Shown: positions 34,898-43,681, counted from the first letter of the stretch. The stretch is 64,000 bases of DNA from Deltaproteobacteria bacterium (GCA_016235345.1 JACRLG010000022.1:38483-102482), one strand, 5' to 3'. Numbers and translations are program-made. Notes: generated from the sequence alone by a model not told the origin.

Positions 34898-34969
34898 CCC
34901 GAAATCGGGCAAATTTGACCCAAATTGGGTCATTCAATTTATAGTCCCCATTTTGACCCAAATTGGGTA
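34898..34969. promoter_or_regulatory. Operator-like palindrome set
   Basis: GACCCAAATTGGGTC at 34917-34931 and GACCCAAATTGGGTA at 34955-34969 are the same odd-centred palindrome 38 bp apart, both preceded by TTT. A related CCCGAAATCGGG lies at 34898-34909. A TATAGT sits between the two main sites. This looks like a binding array for a dimeric repressor controlling one or both flanking genes. Confidence 0.6.
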
Positions 34970-35208
34970 ATAGATAAATTTTTCTTCATAATCAGTATGT
35001 TATAATATCGGCAGCAAGATCGGTTCCCAAAGTGGTTCATTTGTGCGCAATTTTCCGGTTCCGGTTCTTTCCGGCTCAAGGCTGAACCGGCATCATCCCC
35101 GTCTTTTTCTGAGTGAATTTTTCCTTCATTTCCAGGCCATTGACCACAGACCACCGGTTACCTCATCTTTTATGACGCACTATGGCAAGATTTATGCAGG
35201 TAACTAAT

Positions 35209-35236
35209 GGTGAGTAACCGTCGGTGAGTAACCGTC
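35209..35236 (+). repeat. 14-bp tandem direct repeat
   Basis: GGTGAGTAACCGTC occurs twice without spacing, with a partial third unit (GGTAACTAAT) just before. Possible regulator site; function unknown. Confidence 0.6.
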
Positions 35237-35435
35237 GGAGACCACGGGAACACACATCCAAATCAAGCTCAAAACCATTTTCTTAAGCCGGAACGCATCG
35301 CTTCTCAAAATAAAGCCCTTCCCGGAAACGGGTAAGGTTTTTAAAGCGCCAAAAATTTTGACGATTGTAAAAAACACAGTTCCAGCGGCTCAAAAAGCCT
35401 TCAACGACATAAACCCACCTTAAAAGGAGACGGCC

Positions 35436-35783
35436 ATGAAACTTTGGTCACGCGGTCTCGGCACAACCGAAATCACCATGGACTTCCGCGAATACAAAAT
35501 CGCCAAGGAGCCCGGAACAGATAACGTAATCGTTTTCGGAACCATGAAAGACCCGGTGAACTGGGAGTTCAAGATCACCATGACCCCGGAGGACATCCCC
35601 GGCTTCATAAAAATGCTCATGAACGTGTCGGTTCTTCGCCTTGGGATCAACAACGCCCACAAGTTCTTCGGCTACCTGTGGAACAGGAAGCGCTTCGCGG
35701 ACCCTGAAGGCGAGAAGCTGGAGGACAAGGTTAATCATGCGTATGATTCGATGATGCACAGGCAACGCCGTCGGGCCGCGTAG
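35436..35783 (+). CDS. Small hypothetical protein
   Basis: 115 residues with a strong AAAAGGAG ribosome-binding site 8 bases before the ATG and clean codon use, so it is very likely translated. The sequence (MKLWSRGLGTTEITMDFREY, later MTPEDIPGFIKMLMNVSVL) has no recognised domain, signal peptide or membrane helix; the tail is basic. Its stop codon is followed at once by palindrome copy E. It is preceded by a long regulatory-looking region. Confidence 0.7.
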   Translation: MKLWSRGLGTTEITMDFREYKIAKEPGTDNVIVFGTMKDPVNWEFKITMTPEDIPGFIKMLMNVSVLRLGINNAHKFFGYLWNRKRFADPEGEKLEDKVNHAYDSMMHRQRRRAA

Positions 35784-35784
35784 A

Positions 35785-35905
35785 AGCCCGTCTAAAAACG
35801 CGAACAGCTGTGTCGTGCGGCGAAGCCAATTCCGCCACGTACCTTTGGTACGCTTGCTCATTGGCTTCTCGCGCGACGTGTTCATCGTTTTTATCCAGGC
35901 TTCAA
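35785..35905 (+). repeat. Palindromic element, family 1, copy E
   Basis: Outer arms AGCCCGTCTAAAAACGCGAA and TTCATCGTTTTTATCCAGGCTT, inner stem AAGCCAAT / ATTGGCTT, centre GTAC-CTTTG-GTAC. It begins one base after the stop codon of the 115-residue protein. Confidence 0.85.
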
Positions 35906-36163
35906 GCGGTGCATCAGTGTAAGATTTTGAACGCGGCTCAGCGGGCCGTTGATCGTCTGATATTCTTTCCGTACCCCTTTCATCAAAAGAGGTTTTCGGG
36001 CTTTTTGACTCTCCCTGCCTGGGCAGCCTCCTTCCAGAAACCACCGGAAGGGGGTTGGCGGGGGCGCGGCGGGAGGGAGACGGTGAGCTGTTGCCTTGGG
36101 TTTCCGGTCTCTCTCCCGCCGTGACAAATCGTTTGGATTATCAATCAAAGGAGGCAGTTCATT
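35906..36163 (+). promoter_or_regulatory. Leader of the FAD oxidoreductase pair with a strong hairpin
   Basis: A 15-bp imperfect stem (CGGCGGGAGGGAGAC at 36067-36081 with GTCTCTCTCCCGCCG at 36107-36121) encloses a 25-base loop and ends 43 bp before the start codon. It could be an attenuator or the end of an upstream transcript. The ribosome-binding site AAAGGAGG follows. Confidence 0.55.
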
Positions 36164-37876
36164 ATGGCGGATTACGATGTCATCGTGGTGGGCGGGGGAA
36201 TAAACGGCCTCACCACAGCCGCGTACCTTGGCCGGGCGGGTTTGAAGGTCCTGGTGCTGGAAGCGCGCGGTGAATGCGGCGCGCACTGCGACACCACGGA
36301 ACCCGGAGTTCCGGGCTTCATCCACAACCTGCACGCCACCTGGATCATCACGGCCATGTCCCCGGCCATGAGCGACCTCGACCTTCCCAAGTTCGGGCTG
36401 GAGTTCACGTCCACGGACATTGTTTACGGCAAGACCTTCAAGGACGGCAAAAACGCCCTTTTGAGCCAGGACCCAATGAGGACCATGGAAAGCTGGGGAA
36501 GGCACTCCGCCGCCGACCTGGCCCTGATGGAAAGGGCCGCCGGGTTCCTGCTTCCCCGCATAGAGGACATCGTGGATACCCTCCACAGCTACCTTTTCCA
36601 GGCCCCATCCTGGGAAAACGAGGTGGCCATGTCCAAGTTCTCCGAGGCCTTCTACAAGGAGGCCGGGATCGACATGAGCTACTACGATCTCATCAACATG
36701 AACGGGTTCGAGGCCATGGACAGGTTCTTCGAGTCCGATCACGTGAAAACCCTCATCGAGTCTCTGGCCTGGATCAGCGGGATGCCCCCCATACACCGCA
36801 CTGTGGGCAGCATGGGAACGGCCTTCCTAAGCCTTCTTACGGGCCCCTTCATACCGGTTCACTTCACGCGCGGCGGCTCCCACGCGGTGACCCACGCCTT
36901 GGTGAAGGCCTGCACCAGCTACGGGGTGAAAATTCTTCCGGTCTGCCCCATAAAAAAAATCATCGTGGAAAACGGCGAGGCCAAGGGAGTGGTGCTTTCC
37001 GAGCACGCGGTCTATCCGAATGAAACCATCACGGCCCGGAAGGTGATTTCAAACCTCACCGTGGCCCCCACCTTCCTTAAAATGATAGGCCCGGACGTCA
37101 TAGGCCCGGAAATGGCCCACAGGATAGCCAAGTTCAGCTACTCCGAACAGAACCTTTTCGGCGTCTATTACGCCCTAAACGGCCAGCCCAGGTTCGCCTC
37201 CGAGGCCTACGATCCGGGAATTGGCAAGTGCGCCATGGGCTACTTCGGCGGCGAAAACGGCGCGGAACTCCAGCATTTCAACTCGTCTTTGGTCTCCGGC
37301 CACATACACGACGAGATAATGGCCAACTATTTCATCCCCACCCTTGCCGACCCCTCACAGGCCCCCCCCGGCTGCCACACCAGCTTCGTGTGGACCGACG
37401 TTCCGCCCTGCCCGATCTCGTGGAAGCACGGCAGGCTGGACGGCCTGAAATCCTGGGACAAGATAAAGGAGAAGATGGCCGACGAGGTGACCGACACCTA
37501 CGAGCGCTACGCTCCCGGCTTCAAGGACCTCATCGTCGAACGCATTTTGTACACTCCGCTTGACATGCAGCGCAACAACCCCTCGGCCATAGAGGGCAAC
37601 TGGGTTGGCGGGAGCGTCATCCCGGAGCAGTTCTACGAAAAAAGGCCGGTTCCGGGCGTATGCGTGGGCGGCGGAAGCCGCACCTTCATCAAGAACCTCT
37701 ACCTGTCCAACTCCATTCATCCATTCGGGACAACCTGGCTCTCCTCCGGCTACATAGCCGCCTGCGAGGCGGGCGAGGACCTGGGCGTCAGGGACCAGGA
37801 CTGGTGGACATCCAAGGCCTGCGTTTGGTACCTGGAAAACATGGAGAACATTCCGACCAACCTGGGGGTGAAATAA
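36164..37876 (+). CDS. Phytoene-desaturase-like FAD oxidoreductase, first of a pair
   Basis: A 570-residue flavoprotein. The FAD-binding Rossmann motif is YDVIVVGGGINGLTTAAYLG followed by VLVLEARGECG. A C-terminal FAD-contacting region lies near HPFGTTWLSSGYIAA. The family covers carotenoid desaturases, all-trans-retinol saturase and many uncharacterised anaerobe enzymes. No other carotenoid gene is near, so a lipid or isoprenoid redox reaction is more likely than pigment synthesis. AAAGGAGG lies upstream. A second, related enzyme starts 3 bp after its stop, suggesting a heterodimer or consecutive steps. Confidence 0.85.
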   Translation: MADYDVIVVGGGINGLTTAAYLGRAGLKVLVLEARGECGAHCDTTEPGVPGFIHNLHATWIITAMSPAMSDLDLPKFGLEFTSTDIVYGKTFKDGKNALLSQDPMRTMESWGRHSAADLALMERAAGFLLPRIEDIVDTLHSYLFQAPSWENEVAMSKFSEAFYKEAGIDMSYYDLINMNGFEAMDRFFESDHVKTLIESLAWISGMPPIHRTVGSMGTAFLSLLTGPFIPVHFTRGGSHAVTHALVKACTSYGVKILPVCPIKKIIVENGEAKGVVLSEHAVYPNETITARKVISNLTVAPTFLKMIGPDVIGPEMAHRIAKFSYSEQNLFGVYYALNGQPRFASEAYDPGIGKCAMGYFGGENGAELQHFNSSLVSGHIHDEIMANYFIPTLADPSQAPPGCHTSFVWTDVPPCPISWKHGRLDGLKSWDKIKEKMADEVTDTYERYAPGFKDLIVERILYTPLDMQRNNPSAIEGNWVGGSVIPEQFYEKRPVPGVCVGGGSRTFIKNLYLSNSIHPFGTTWLSSGYIAACEAGEDLGVRDQDWWTSKACVWYLENMENIPTNLGVK

Positions 37877-37879
37877 ACC

Positions 37880-39478
37880 ATGCAAAAACGGGAATTCGAC
37901 GTAACCATAATCGGAGCAGGCCCCAACGGCCTCATCTGCGCCGCGTACCTCTCACGCGCAGGTCTTTCCGTGTGCCTTCTGGAAGCCCGCCACGAAACCG
38001 GCGGCGGCCTGGACACCCTGGAATTTGCCGGGTTCAAGTACAACCCCCACGCCATTTACCACATGATGGCGGAAATCATGCCGGTTGTTGACGACTTCAA
38101 GCTGAAGACCAGGGGACTTCGCTTCATCTACCCGGAGGTCCAGACCGCCGTCATCACCAAGGACAAAAAGCCGCTTCTTTTCTACAAGGACACGGACCGC
38201 ACGGTGGCTCATCTCACCGAGCGGGTGGGGAAGCAGCAGGCGGAGAAGTTCCGCAAGATGTACGCCGATTTCAAGGAGTTCTCCGACAAGATTCTCATTC
38301 CCTACACCTTTGTCCCGGCCCTTCCGCCCTTGGAGATGGTGCAGCTATTAAACCGGGCCAAGGATGACGTGGGCAGGCGCTTCAACGACATTGCGGAAAT
38401 GCCGCCCATCGAGATGCTGGAATACTACGGCATAGAAGACCCCTTAAAGGCCGCCGTCCTGAACCTCTACTCCATGTGGGGCCTTTCGCCCTTCCAGGCC
38501 CTTGGCTACATCTTCCCGCTCTACGTTTACCGCATGACCAACGCGGCCCTGGTCTGCGGCGGCTCCCACCGCCTAAGTTCGGCCATGCACAAGGCCGTGA
38601 CCGCCGAAGGCTGCGTCATAATGGACTCCGCCCCTGTGGCGAAAGTCCTCATGCAGGGCGGAAAGGCCAGCGGCGTGATTCTGGAGGACGGCACCGAAAT
38701 CAAGAGCCGGGTGGTGGCCTCCACCGTTGACCCGAAGCAGAACTTCATAAACTTCTTCGGTGAAAAGGAGGTCCCGCCGGACCTTTCCGAGAGCGCAAAA
38801 CGCTGGGAGTGGGAGAAGATCAGCCTCTTCGGCGCACATCTGGCCCTTGCGGAGCCGCCCAGGTATCTGGGAAGCGAGGACTGCCCGGACGCCAACCAGG
38901 CAATGGTGACCTTCCTCGGCGCGGACTCCACCCAGGAGATAGGTGACCACATAGACGCCCTGGAAGACAACAAGTTTGACATGGACCACCTGATGGGCCA
39001 CACAACGACTGTCTCCAACCACGACCCCATAATGGCCCCGGAAGGCAACGCCTCAGGCCGTTTCGAGTGCCTCGCGCCTTACAGCCAGGACTGGGACAAG
39101 ATCAAATGGGACTGCGCCAAAAAGGCCATCTCCCAGTGGAAGGAGTACGCGCCGAATCTCGACGTTCTGAACACCCTGGTCTATCCGCCCACCTACATCG
39201 AAAAGAAGATCAAAAACATGGTGAAGGGCTCCATCAAGCAGGGCGCTTATTCCCCGCTCCAGATGGGCTACTCGCGGCCCAACCCGTCCTGCTCCCAGTG
39301 CTGGACCCCCATCGAGAATTTTTACGTATGCGGGGCCTCGGTCTATCCGGGCGGAATGATAATCGGCGGCCCCGGCTACATAGGGGCCAACGTCATCCTT
39401 TCGGAGCTTGGGATGGAGCGCAAGTGGGAGGCTCCCGAAGTGGTGAAGTATGCGCGCAGTATCGGCGTAATGGAGTAG
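37880..39478 (+). CDS. Phytoene-desaturase-like FAD oxidoreductase, second of a pair
   Basis: A 532-residue paralogue of the upstream enzyme: FDVTIIGAGPNGLICAAYLS at the N-terminus, EARHETGGGLDT after it, and a C-terminal CGASVYPGGMIIGGPGYIGA region. The spacing of 3 bp implies co-translation. The proteins are clearly diverged, so this is an old duplication. A long palindrome begins at its stop codon, followed by a gene for an SDR enzyme. Confidence 0.85.
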   Translation: MQKREFDVTIIGAGPNGLICAAYLSRAGLSVCLLEARHETGGGLDTLEFAGFKYNPHAIYHMMAEIMPVVDDFKLKTRGLRFIYPEVQTAVITKDKKPLLFYKDTDRTVAHLTERVGKQQAEKFRKMYADFKEFSDKILIPYTFVPALPPLEMVQLLNRAKDDVGRRFNDIAEMPPIEMLEYYGIEDPLKAAVLNLYSMWGLSPFQALGYIFPLYVYRMTNAALVCGGSHRLSSAMHKAVTAEGCVIMDSAPVAKVLMQGGKASGVILEDGTEIKSRVVASTVDPKQNFINFFGEKEVPPDLSESAKRWEWEKISLFGAHLALAEPPRYLGSEDCPDANQAMVTFLGADSTQEIGDHIDALEDNKFDMDHLMGHTTTVSNHDPIMAPEGNASGRFECLAPYSQDWDKIKWDCAKKAISQWKEYAPNLDVLNTLVYPPTYIEKKIKNMVKGSIKQGAYSPLQMGYSRPNPSCSQCWTPIENFYVCGASVYPGGMIIGGPGYIGANVILSELGMERKWEAPEVVKYARSIGVME

Positions 39479-39479
39479 G

Positions 39480-39612
39480 TGGAGGGCTTCGCGGGAATCG
39501 CCGGATGCTGCGTCAGATGAGCGCGGGCGGGTCGAAATGTACCGTTTGTACTATTCCTCCCCGCCCGCGCCCATCTTCCTTGCCTGCGGCGACCCCGCGA
39601 AGCCCTCAGCAT
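39480..39612. repeat. Long nested palindrome, divergent member of family 1
   Basis: Outer stem GAGGGCTTCGCGGG / CCCCGCGAAGCCCTC, middle stem about TCGCCG...GATGA / CATCT...CGGCGA, inner stem GCGCGGGCGGG / CCCCGCCCGCGC, centre GTAC-CGTTT-GTAC. The stems share no sequence with copies A-F, but nesting, size and centre match. It begins directly after the stop codon at 39478. Confidence 0.7.
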
Positions 39613-39677
39613 GGTGCAAACCCGAAAGAGAAAAATAAAAAACATGGTTCTGAACTATTCTCAGCAAGGCGGTTTTT

Positions 39678-39743
39678 CCTGGGAGCGCGGGCGTCTCGCC
39701 CGCTTTTGCAGCGTAATGCGGGCGAGACGCCCGCGCTCCCAGG
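39678..39743. repeat. GGGAGCGCGGGCG palindrome, copy 2
   Basis: A 66-bp perfect palindrome nearly identical to 33031-33095. The GTCCCGCCC of copy 1 is GTCTCGCCC here, and the opposite arm carries the matching change (GGGCGAGAC), so pairing is preserved. Confidence 0.85.
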
Positions 39744-39833
39744 GTAAAAGTTCCCTGTTCATTCTACCGCAAAGCTGCGAATAGTATAGAGCCCCGTAAA
39801 AAATCTCTCTTGAATGTGCTTCGGAGATGACTC

Positions 39834-40838
39834 ATGGAAGCGAAAAAGAGCGGGAAAAAGGCCGCCGACGGCAAAAAGACCGTGTTCGTGACGGGCATGG
39901 CGGGCTACGTGGGAAGCCTCCTGTGCCGCGAGCTTGACCGGGCCGACTGGTGCGGAAAATTTTACGGCATGGACGTCAAGACCCCTCTGGCCAAGTACGC
40001 CAAGGGGACATTCCGCAAGATGGACATAAACGACCCGTCGCTTGTGGACTGGGTTAAAGAGGTCAAGCCGGACATCCTCATTCATCTGGCCTTTGTCCTG
40101 AACCCCATCCAGGACGAGACCCTGATGAGCCACATAAACATAGACGGAAGCCGCAACACCTTGAAGGCGATAGAGGAGGCCGGGGTCAAAAAGGCCCTCA
40201 TCGTAAGCAGTGCAACCGCCTACGGCGCCTTTGTCGACAACCCGGTGCCGCTTAAGGAAACCGACCCCATAAGGCCGCATCCGCATTTTTCCTACGCCCG
40301 CGACAAGGCGGTGGTGGAGGGCATGTGCGGCGAGTTCATGGACATGCACCCGGAAATTACCATTAGCCTCGTGCGCCCGGTGGTGATCTACGGCCCCCAC
40401 GTGGACAACTACCTCTCATGGCTCTTCCTGCTCCCCCTGGGGCTTTTGCCCAGCGAGCACGAGACCGCCATCCAGTTCGTTCACGAGGACGACGTTGTGG
40501 GATCCATCCTCCACATAATAGATCACGACGGGCGCGGGGCCTATAACCTTGCTCCCGCAGACCACATGAGCATGAGGGAAATCCACCAGCTTGCGGGCCG
40601 TTCGGTGATGGGGCTTCCTGACTGGGTCCTTCAGAGGCTTTTCTCCTGGACCTGGAAACTGAAACTTCCCATTGCCAAGGTGCCCGGCACGTTCTATGAT
40701 TACGTGCGCTATCCGTGGCTCGTGGACAACTCGCGCATAGTGAATGATCTTGGCTACAGGTTCCGGTACTCCACAAGGGAGACGGTGGAGATCATGTTCA
40801 GGTCCAAAAATGTAAAGTTCAAGTCCCAGGCCGCGTGA
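39834..40838 (+). CDS. NAD-dependent epimerase/dehydratase (extended SDR)
   Basis: A 334-residue extended short-chain dehydrogenase. The NAD motif TGMAGYVG is at 20-27, the catalytic tyrosine and lysine are in SYARDK, and VSSATAYG carries the serine. About 15 lysine-rich residues precede the fold. The best-fitting relatives act on nucleotide sugars or hydroxysteroid-type substrates; substrate not determinable. It lies between the paired FAD enzymes and a TetR gene, all on the same strand, which suggests one redox pathway. Confidence 0.8.
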   Translation: MEAKKSGKKAADGKKTVFVTGMAGYVGSLLCRELDRADWCGKFYGMDVKTPLAKYAKGTFRKMDINDPSLVDWVKEVKPDILIHLAFVLNPIQDETLMSHINIDGSRNTLKAIEEAGVKKALIVSSATAYGAFVDNPVPLKETDPIRPHPHFSYARDKAVVEGMCGEFMDMHPEITISLVRPVVIYGPHVDNYLSWLFLLPLGLLPSEHETAIQFVHEDDVVGSILHIIDHDGRGAYNLAPADHMSMREIHQLAGRSVMGLPDWVLQRLFSWTWKLKLPIAKVPGTFYDYVRYPWLVDNSRIVNDLGYRFRYSTRETVEIMFRSKNVKFKSQAA

Positions 40839-40887
40839 AAAGGGCCGGTCGGACAGCGTTTTAGCAGGATGCAGCCATAAGATAAAT

Positions 40888-40926
40888 GTTGGGTGAATCC
40901 GGCCCTTCGGGCCGGATTCACCCAAC
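40888..40926. repeat. GTTGGGTGAATCC palindrome
   Basis: Perfect 18-bp arms around TTC, in the gap before the tetR-like gene. Half or degraded copies occur at 33014-33032 and 56724-56769. Confidence 0.8.
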
Positions 40927-40947
40927 CTACAACGACTGGATTTTCGT

Positions 40948-41607
40948 ATGAAAAAGACCCGTGCGGAAAAAGTTTTGGACGCGGCGCGAGAGATATTCCT
41001 TACAAAGGGGTATCACGGAACGGCAATGGACGCCATAGCGGCCCGCGCGGGTTACAGCAAGCGCACCATCTATCTTGATTACGACAACAAGGACGCGCTT
41101 TTCATAAGCGTTGGGGTGGAGGGCCTGGAAATCCTGGTGGAGCGGCTCCGCAAGGCGCATCAGGCGGAGGCCGGAATCGAGGAGGTGATAAACGGCCTTC
41201 TTGAGGTGGTTTTCGAGTTTTCCCACCAGAACAGCGATTACCTTAGGGTCTTTTTCGCCGAAACATCCCCGGACATCGTGGCCAACTGCCCGGAGAGCAT
41301 CAGAAGCCGCCTTGCGGGCCTTGAACGCAGCATTCTCGGCATGGTTGCGGGCCAGGTGGAAAGGGCGATAGAAATGAACGTGATAGCCCCAACCGACCCC
41401 TGGGAGGCGGCGGGGATATTCATAGGCGCGGTGCTGGGAATCATCCTTCTTTCCATGGCCGGAAGCCAGACCGTCTATTCCAGCCAGACGCTGGATTCAA
41501 TGGCCCGGAAGGCCGCCTGGCTCATCTGGCGCGGCATGTACGCGGACCAGCCCCAGGGAACCATGAACGGCCTTTCCTCACAGCTTCAGACCGGAAGCCT
41601 CAATTAG
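40948..41607 (+). CDS. TetR-family transcriptional regulator
   Basis: 219 residues. The N-terminal helix-turn-helix reads VLDAAREIFLTKGYHGTAMD, then IAARAGYSKRTIYLDYDNKD, the classic TetR pattern. The C-terminal ligand domain is helical with a hydrophobic stretch (AAGIFIGAVLGIILLSMAG). It probably responds to a lipid or aromatic compound and controls the upstream SDR and FAD genes; this is inferred from proximity. No clear ribosome-binding site is seen in front of the ATG. Confidence 0.85.
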   Translation: MKKTRAEKVLDAAREIFLTKGYHGTAMDAIAARAGYSKRTIYLDYDNKDALFISVGVEGLEILVERLRKAHQAEAGIEEVINGLLEVVFEFSHQNSDYLRVFFAETSPDIVANCPESIRSRLAGLERSILGMVAGQVERAIEMNVIAPTDPWEAAGIFIGAVLGIILLSMAGSQTVYSSQTLDSMARKAAWLIWRGMYADQPQGTMNGLSSQLQTGSLN

Positions 41608-41630
41608 GGGCTGTCGACCCGTCCGAAAAA

Positions 41631-42743
41631 TCAGTCCTTCTCGTAGGCTCCCCAAAGCTCCCACCTAAGCGTGATGTGCTCGTTCCAGCTAACCGGGTGA
41701 ATACGCACGTATCTCGCCGTTATGGGTTCGGGCAGGCTGTGGCGCACCTCGGTGTTCTGGTCGCTGTTGCCCACAAAAACCATCGGGGTCCCGCCTGCGC
41801 CGACAAAGGCCCAGGTTGACCCGTCCAGGCTGTACGAAATCCTGTATTCCTTCACCCACTGGTAGTACGAGACGGCCCGCCCCTTGGTGGCCACGGAGTA
41901 TATGACCGCCGGTTTCGACAGGTCCGCCTGAAGCCACTGGTTGGAGTCGTTTGCGCCCGCGCTCCAGTTGGAAAAGGTGGTCTTCTCGTTTAACCTGGAG
42001 TTTTGCGGCCCGTAGTTGGGGAAATCGTTGGCGTACACGCTGGAGGCCGTAAGGGCCGAATTGGGAAGGGGCTGGATCAGGGGCACGGCCTCGTTGGGCT
42101 TGGGCGCGGTATGGATCGAGGAGGCTATTTCCACGGGAAAAACGGTGGCCTCGAACTCCACGCAATAGGTCTCGGTTTCAGGCAGAAACCCCGACCTGAT
42201 TATCTTCACCTGATGCGCGAGCCTGGAAAGCCTCCTGGGATTCAAGCCCTCCAGCCCCGGCTCGTACCGCAACAGGGCGTCTTTCACCGCCAGGGCCATC
42301 GCCGATTCCTTCAGCTTGGCGGCGGTCATGTCCGGGTCGGCCACGCATTTTTTGCCGCTTAGGGTGAGGGGCTGCATCTTCCTGTAATCCTCGTCCTCGG
42401 CGTAGGCCCGTATGGTGACGCAGACCTCCCCGAAGTTCAACCCGTTCTGATACAGCGGGTCGCCTGCCAGCCTTATGTAGCCCTGTCCGAGGGCCGTGAC
42501 CTCGTCTTGGGACAGGGTGAAATCCGTCACACGTGAGAGGGAGCTCACCATCTCCCCGAAAAGCTCCGCCACGGCAAGGCGCTTGGCGCCAAGCAGAAGC
42601 TCCGTCTTGACCTGGCCCATGTCGCGGGCTCCGAAACCGGCCAGAGACATGCAGTAGGTTTTTACGACCTCGGTGCGGGCGTGCGCCGACGCGGCGGAAA
42701 AGACAAGGGCGATGGCCAGAGCGATGAAAACAAAGCGCCTCAT
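41631..42743 (-). CDS. Secreted protein with C-terminal F5/8C (discoidin-like) domain
   Basis: 370 residues with a signal peptide (MRRFVFIALAIALVFSAASA). The first 200 residues form an unrecognised domain with several cysteines. Residues about 225-367 look like an F5/8 type C carbohydrate-binding domain (QWLQADLSKPAVIYSVATKG, ARYVRIHPVSWNEHITLRWE). It would act in the periplasm or at the surface. It starts 14 bp after a TPR lipoprotein gene on the same strand, so the two are likely one operon. AAGGATAA lies upstream of the ATG. Confidence 0.75.
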   Translation of the reverse strand: MRRFVFIALAIALVFSAASAHARTEVVKTYCMSLAGFGARDMGQVKTELLLGAKRLAVAELFGEMVSSLSRVTDFTLSQDEVTALGQGYIRLAGDPLYQNGLNFGEVCVTIRAYAEDEDYRKMQPLTLSGKKCVADPDMTAAKLKESAMALAVKDALLRYEPGLEGLNPRRLSRLAHQVKIIRSGFLPETETYCVEFEATVFPVEIASSIHTAPKPNEAVPLIQPLPNSALTASSVYANDFPNYGPQNSRLNEKTTFSNWSAGANDSNQWLQADLSKPAVIYSVATKGRAVSYYQWVKEYRISYSLDGSTWAFVGAGGTPMVFVGNSDQNTEVRHSLPEPITARYVRIHPVSWNEHITLRWELWGAYEKD

Positions 42744-42757
42744 GATGGATTATCCTT

Positions 42758-43681
42758 TCATTTTCCGCACGGCGTTTCATACGCCCCGCCGCCAAGCCAG
42801 CGCTCGCGGAAGAGCTCGGTCACGTCGAGATCAAGGCCGGTTTCAGCGGCAAGGGGAACAAGCTGCTCACGCACCTTTGCGGCGTCTTCTTTCCGCCCGG
42901 TGAGGCTATAGATGAGAAGCGCCCGCTTCCAGGTTTTTGCGGCATCCGCCTTTTTTCCCGCGCCAAGAAGGGCCGCGCCAAGCCTGTTAAGGTCGTCGGC
43001 CATGCCGACGGCGAAGCCCCCGGCCCGGTCAAGGTCAAGGGCCGCCTCGAAATGCGCAGCGGCATCGGCGGGCCTTCCGGTTTCCAGCAAAAGCACCCCC
43101 ATTCCGTGCCGCACTCCCGCCGATTTTGCGCCGGCTTCCGTCGCAAGGGCCGCGTTGAAAAGCCTTTCGGCTTCGGCGTAATCCTTCTTCTTCAGCGAAA
43201 GCACGGCCCGGTTGACGGCAAGGGGGATGAAGACCGAGCCGCCTTCCACCTTTACCGCTTCCGCCGCTTCCAGGCTTTTTCCGGCCTCATCGAAGCGCGA
43301 AAGGGCGATAAGGGCCGCAGCCCGGTTGCACAGGGCCTGCCGCTCTCCTTCCGGGTCCTTGGCATCCCTAAAGATTCCCGCCGCCTCCGAAAAAAAGCCA
43401 GCGGCGCTTTCTGCCTCGCCCAGCATTCGGTAGGCGTTTCCGATGTTATTGAGGGCGGTTGCGGTTTCATGGGCCTGATCGCCCGCCACTGCAAGTTCGT
43501 GGGCGTGGAAAAAGTTTTCAAGCGCCCTTTTCCAGCATCCCCTCTGGTACTGTTCCAGGCCCGCCACGTTCTGCCGGGCCGAGTCCGAAAGATGCCTCGC
43601 CTTCTGAACAGGGGCCGCCCCTCCCATGCATGAGCACAGGAGAAGGCAAGCAAGAACCGAAACCATAAGCCTTGATTTCAT
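42758..43681 (-). CDS. TPR lipoprotein
   Basis: 307 residues. The signal peptide MKSRLMVSVLACLLLCSCMGG ends in a lipobox-like LCSC, so it is probably lipidated. About six TPR units fill the rest (for example ALNNIGNAYRMLGEAESAAG and ALLIYSLTGRKEDAAKV). TPR lipoproteins act as periplasmic scaffolds. The start at 43681 is preferred over 43699 because GGGGAC precedes it and it puts the signal at the very N-terminus. It is the first gene of a two-gene operon with the F5/8C protein. Confidence 0.75.
   Translation of the reverse strand: MKSRLMVSVLACLLLCSCMGGAAPVQKARHLSDSARQNVAGLEQYQRGCWKRALENFFHAHELAVAGDQAHETATALNNIGNAYRMLGEAESAAGFFSEAAGIFRDAKDPEGERQALCNRAAALIALSRFDEAGKSLEAAEAVKVEGGSVFIPLAVNRAVLSLKKKDYAEAERLFNAALATEAGAKSAGVRHGMGVLLLETGRPADAAAHFEAALDLDRAGGFAVGMADDLNRLGAALLGAGKKADAAKTWKRALLIYSLTGRKEDAAKVREQLVPLAAETGLDLDVTELFRERWLGGGAYETPCGK

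Larger units (their letters stand above)
34742..35435. other. 694-bp divergent intergenic region with palindromes and direct repeats
   Basis: No gene is supported. The region holds three operator-like palindromes (34898-34969), an AT-rich stretch, and a 14-bp sequence repeated twice in tandem at 35209-35236. A short minus-strand open frame at 34939-35154 lacks a ribosome-binding site and crosses the palindromes. Confidence 0.5.

Noticed and set aside
34199..34933. Longer 244-residue version of the small membrane protein
   Set aside because: The extra N-terminus translates the GACCCAAATTGGGTC palindromes and has no ribosome-binding site; the inner start gives a normal signal or membrane segment.
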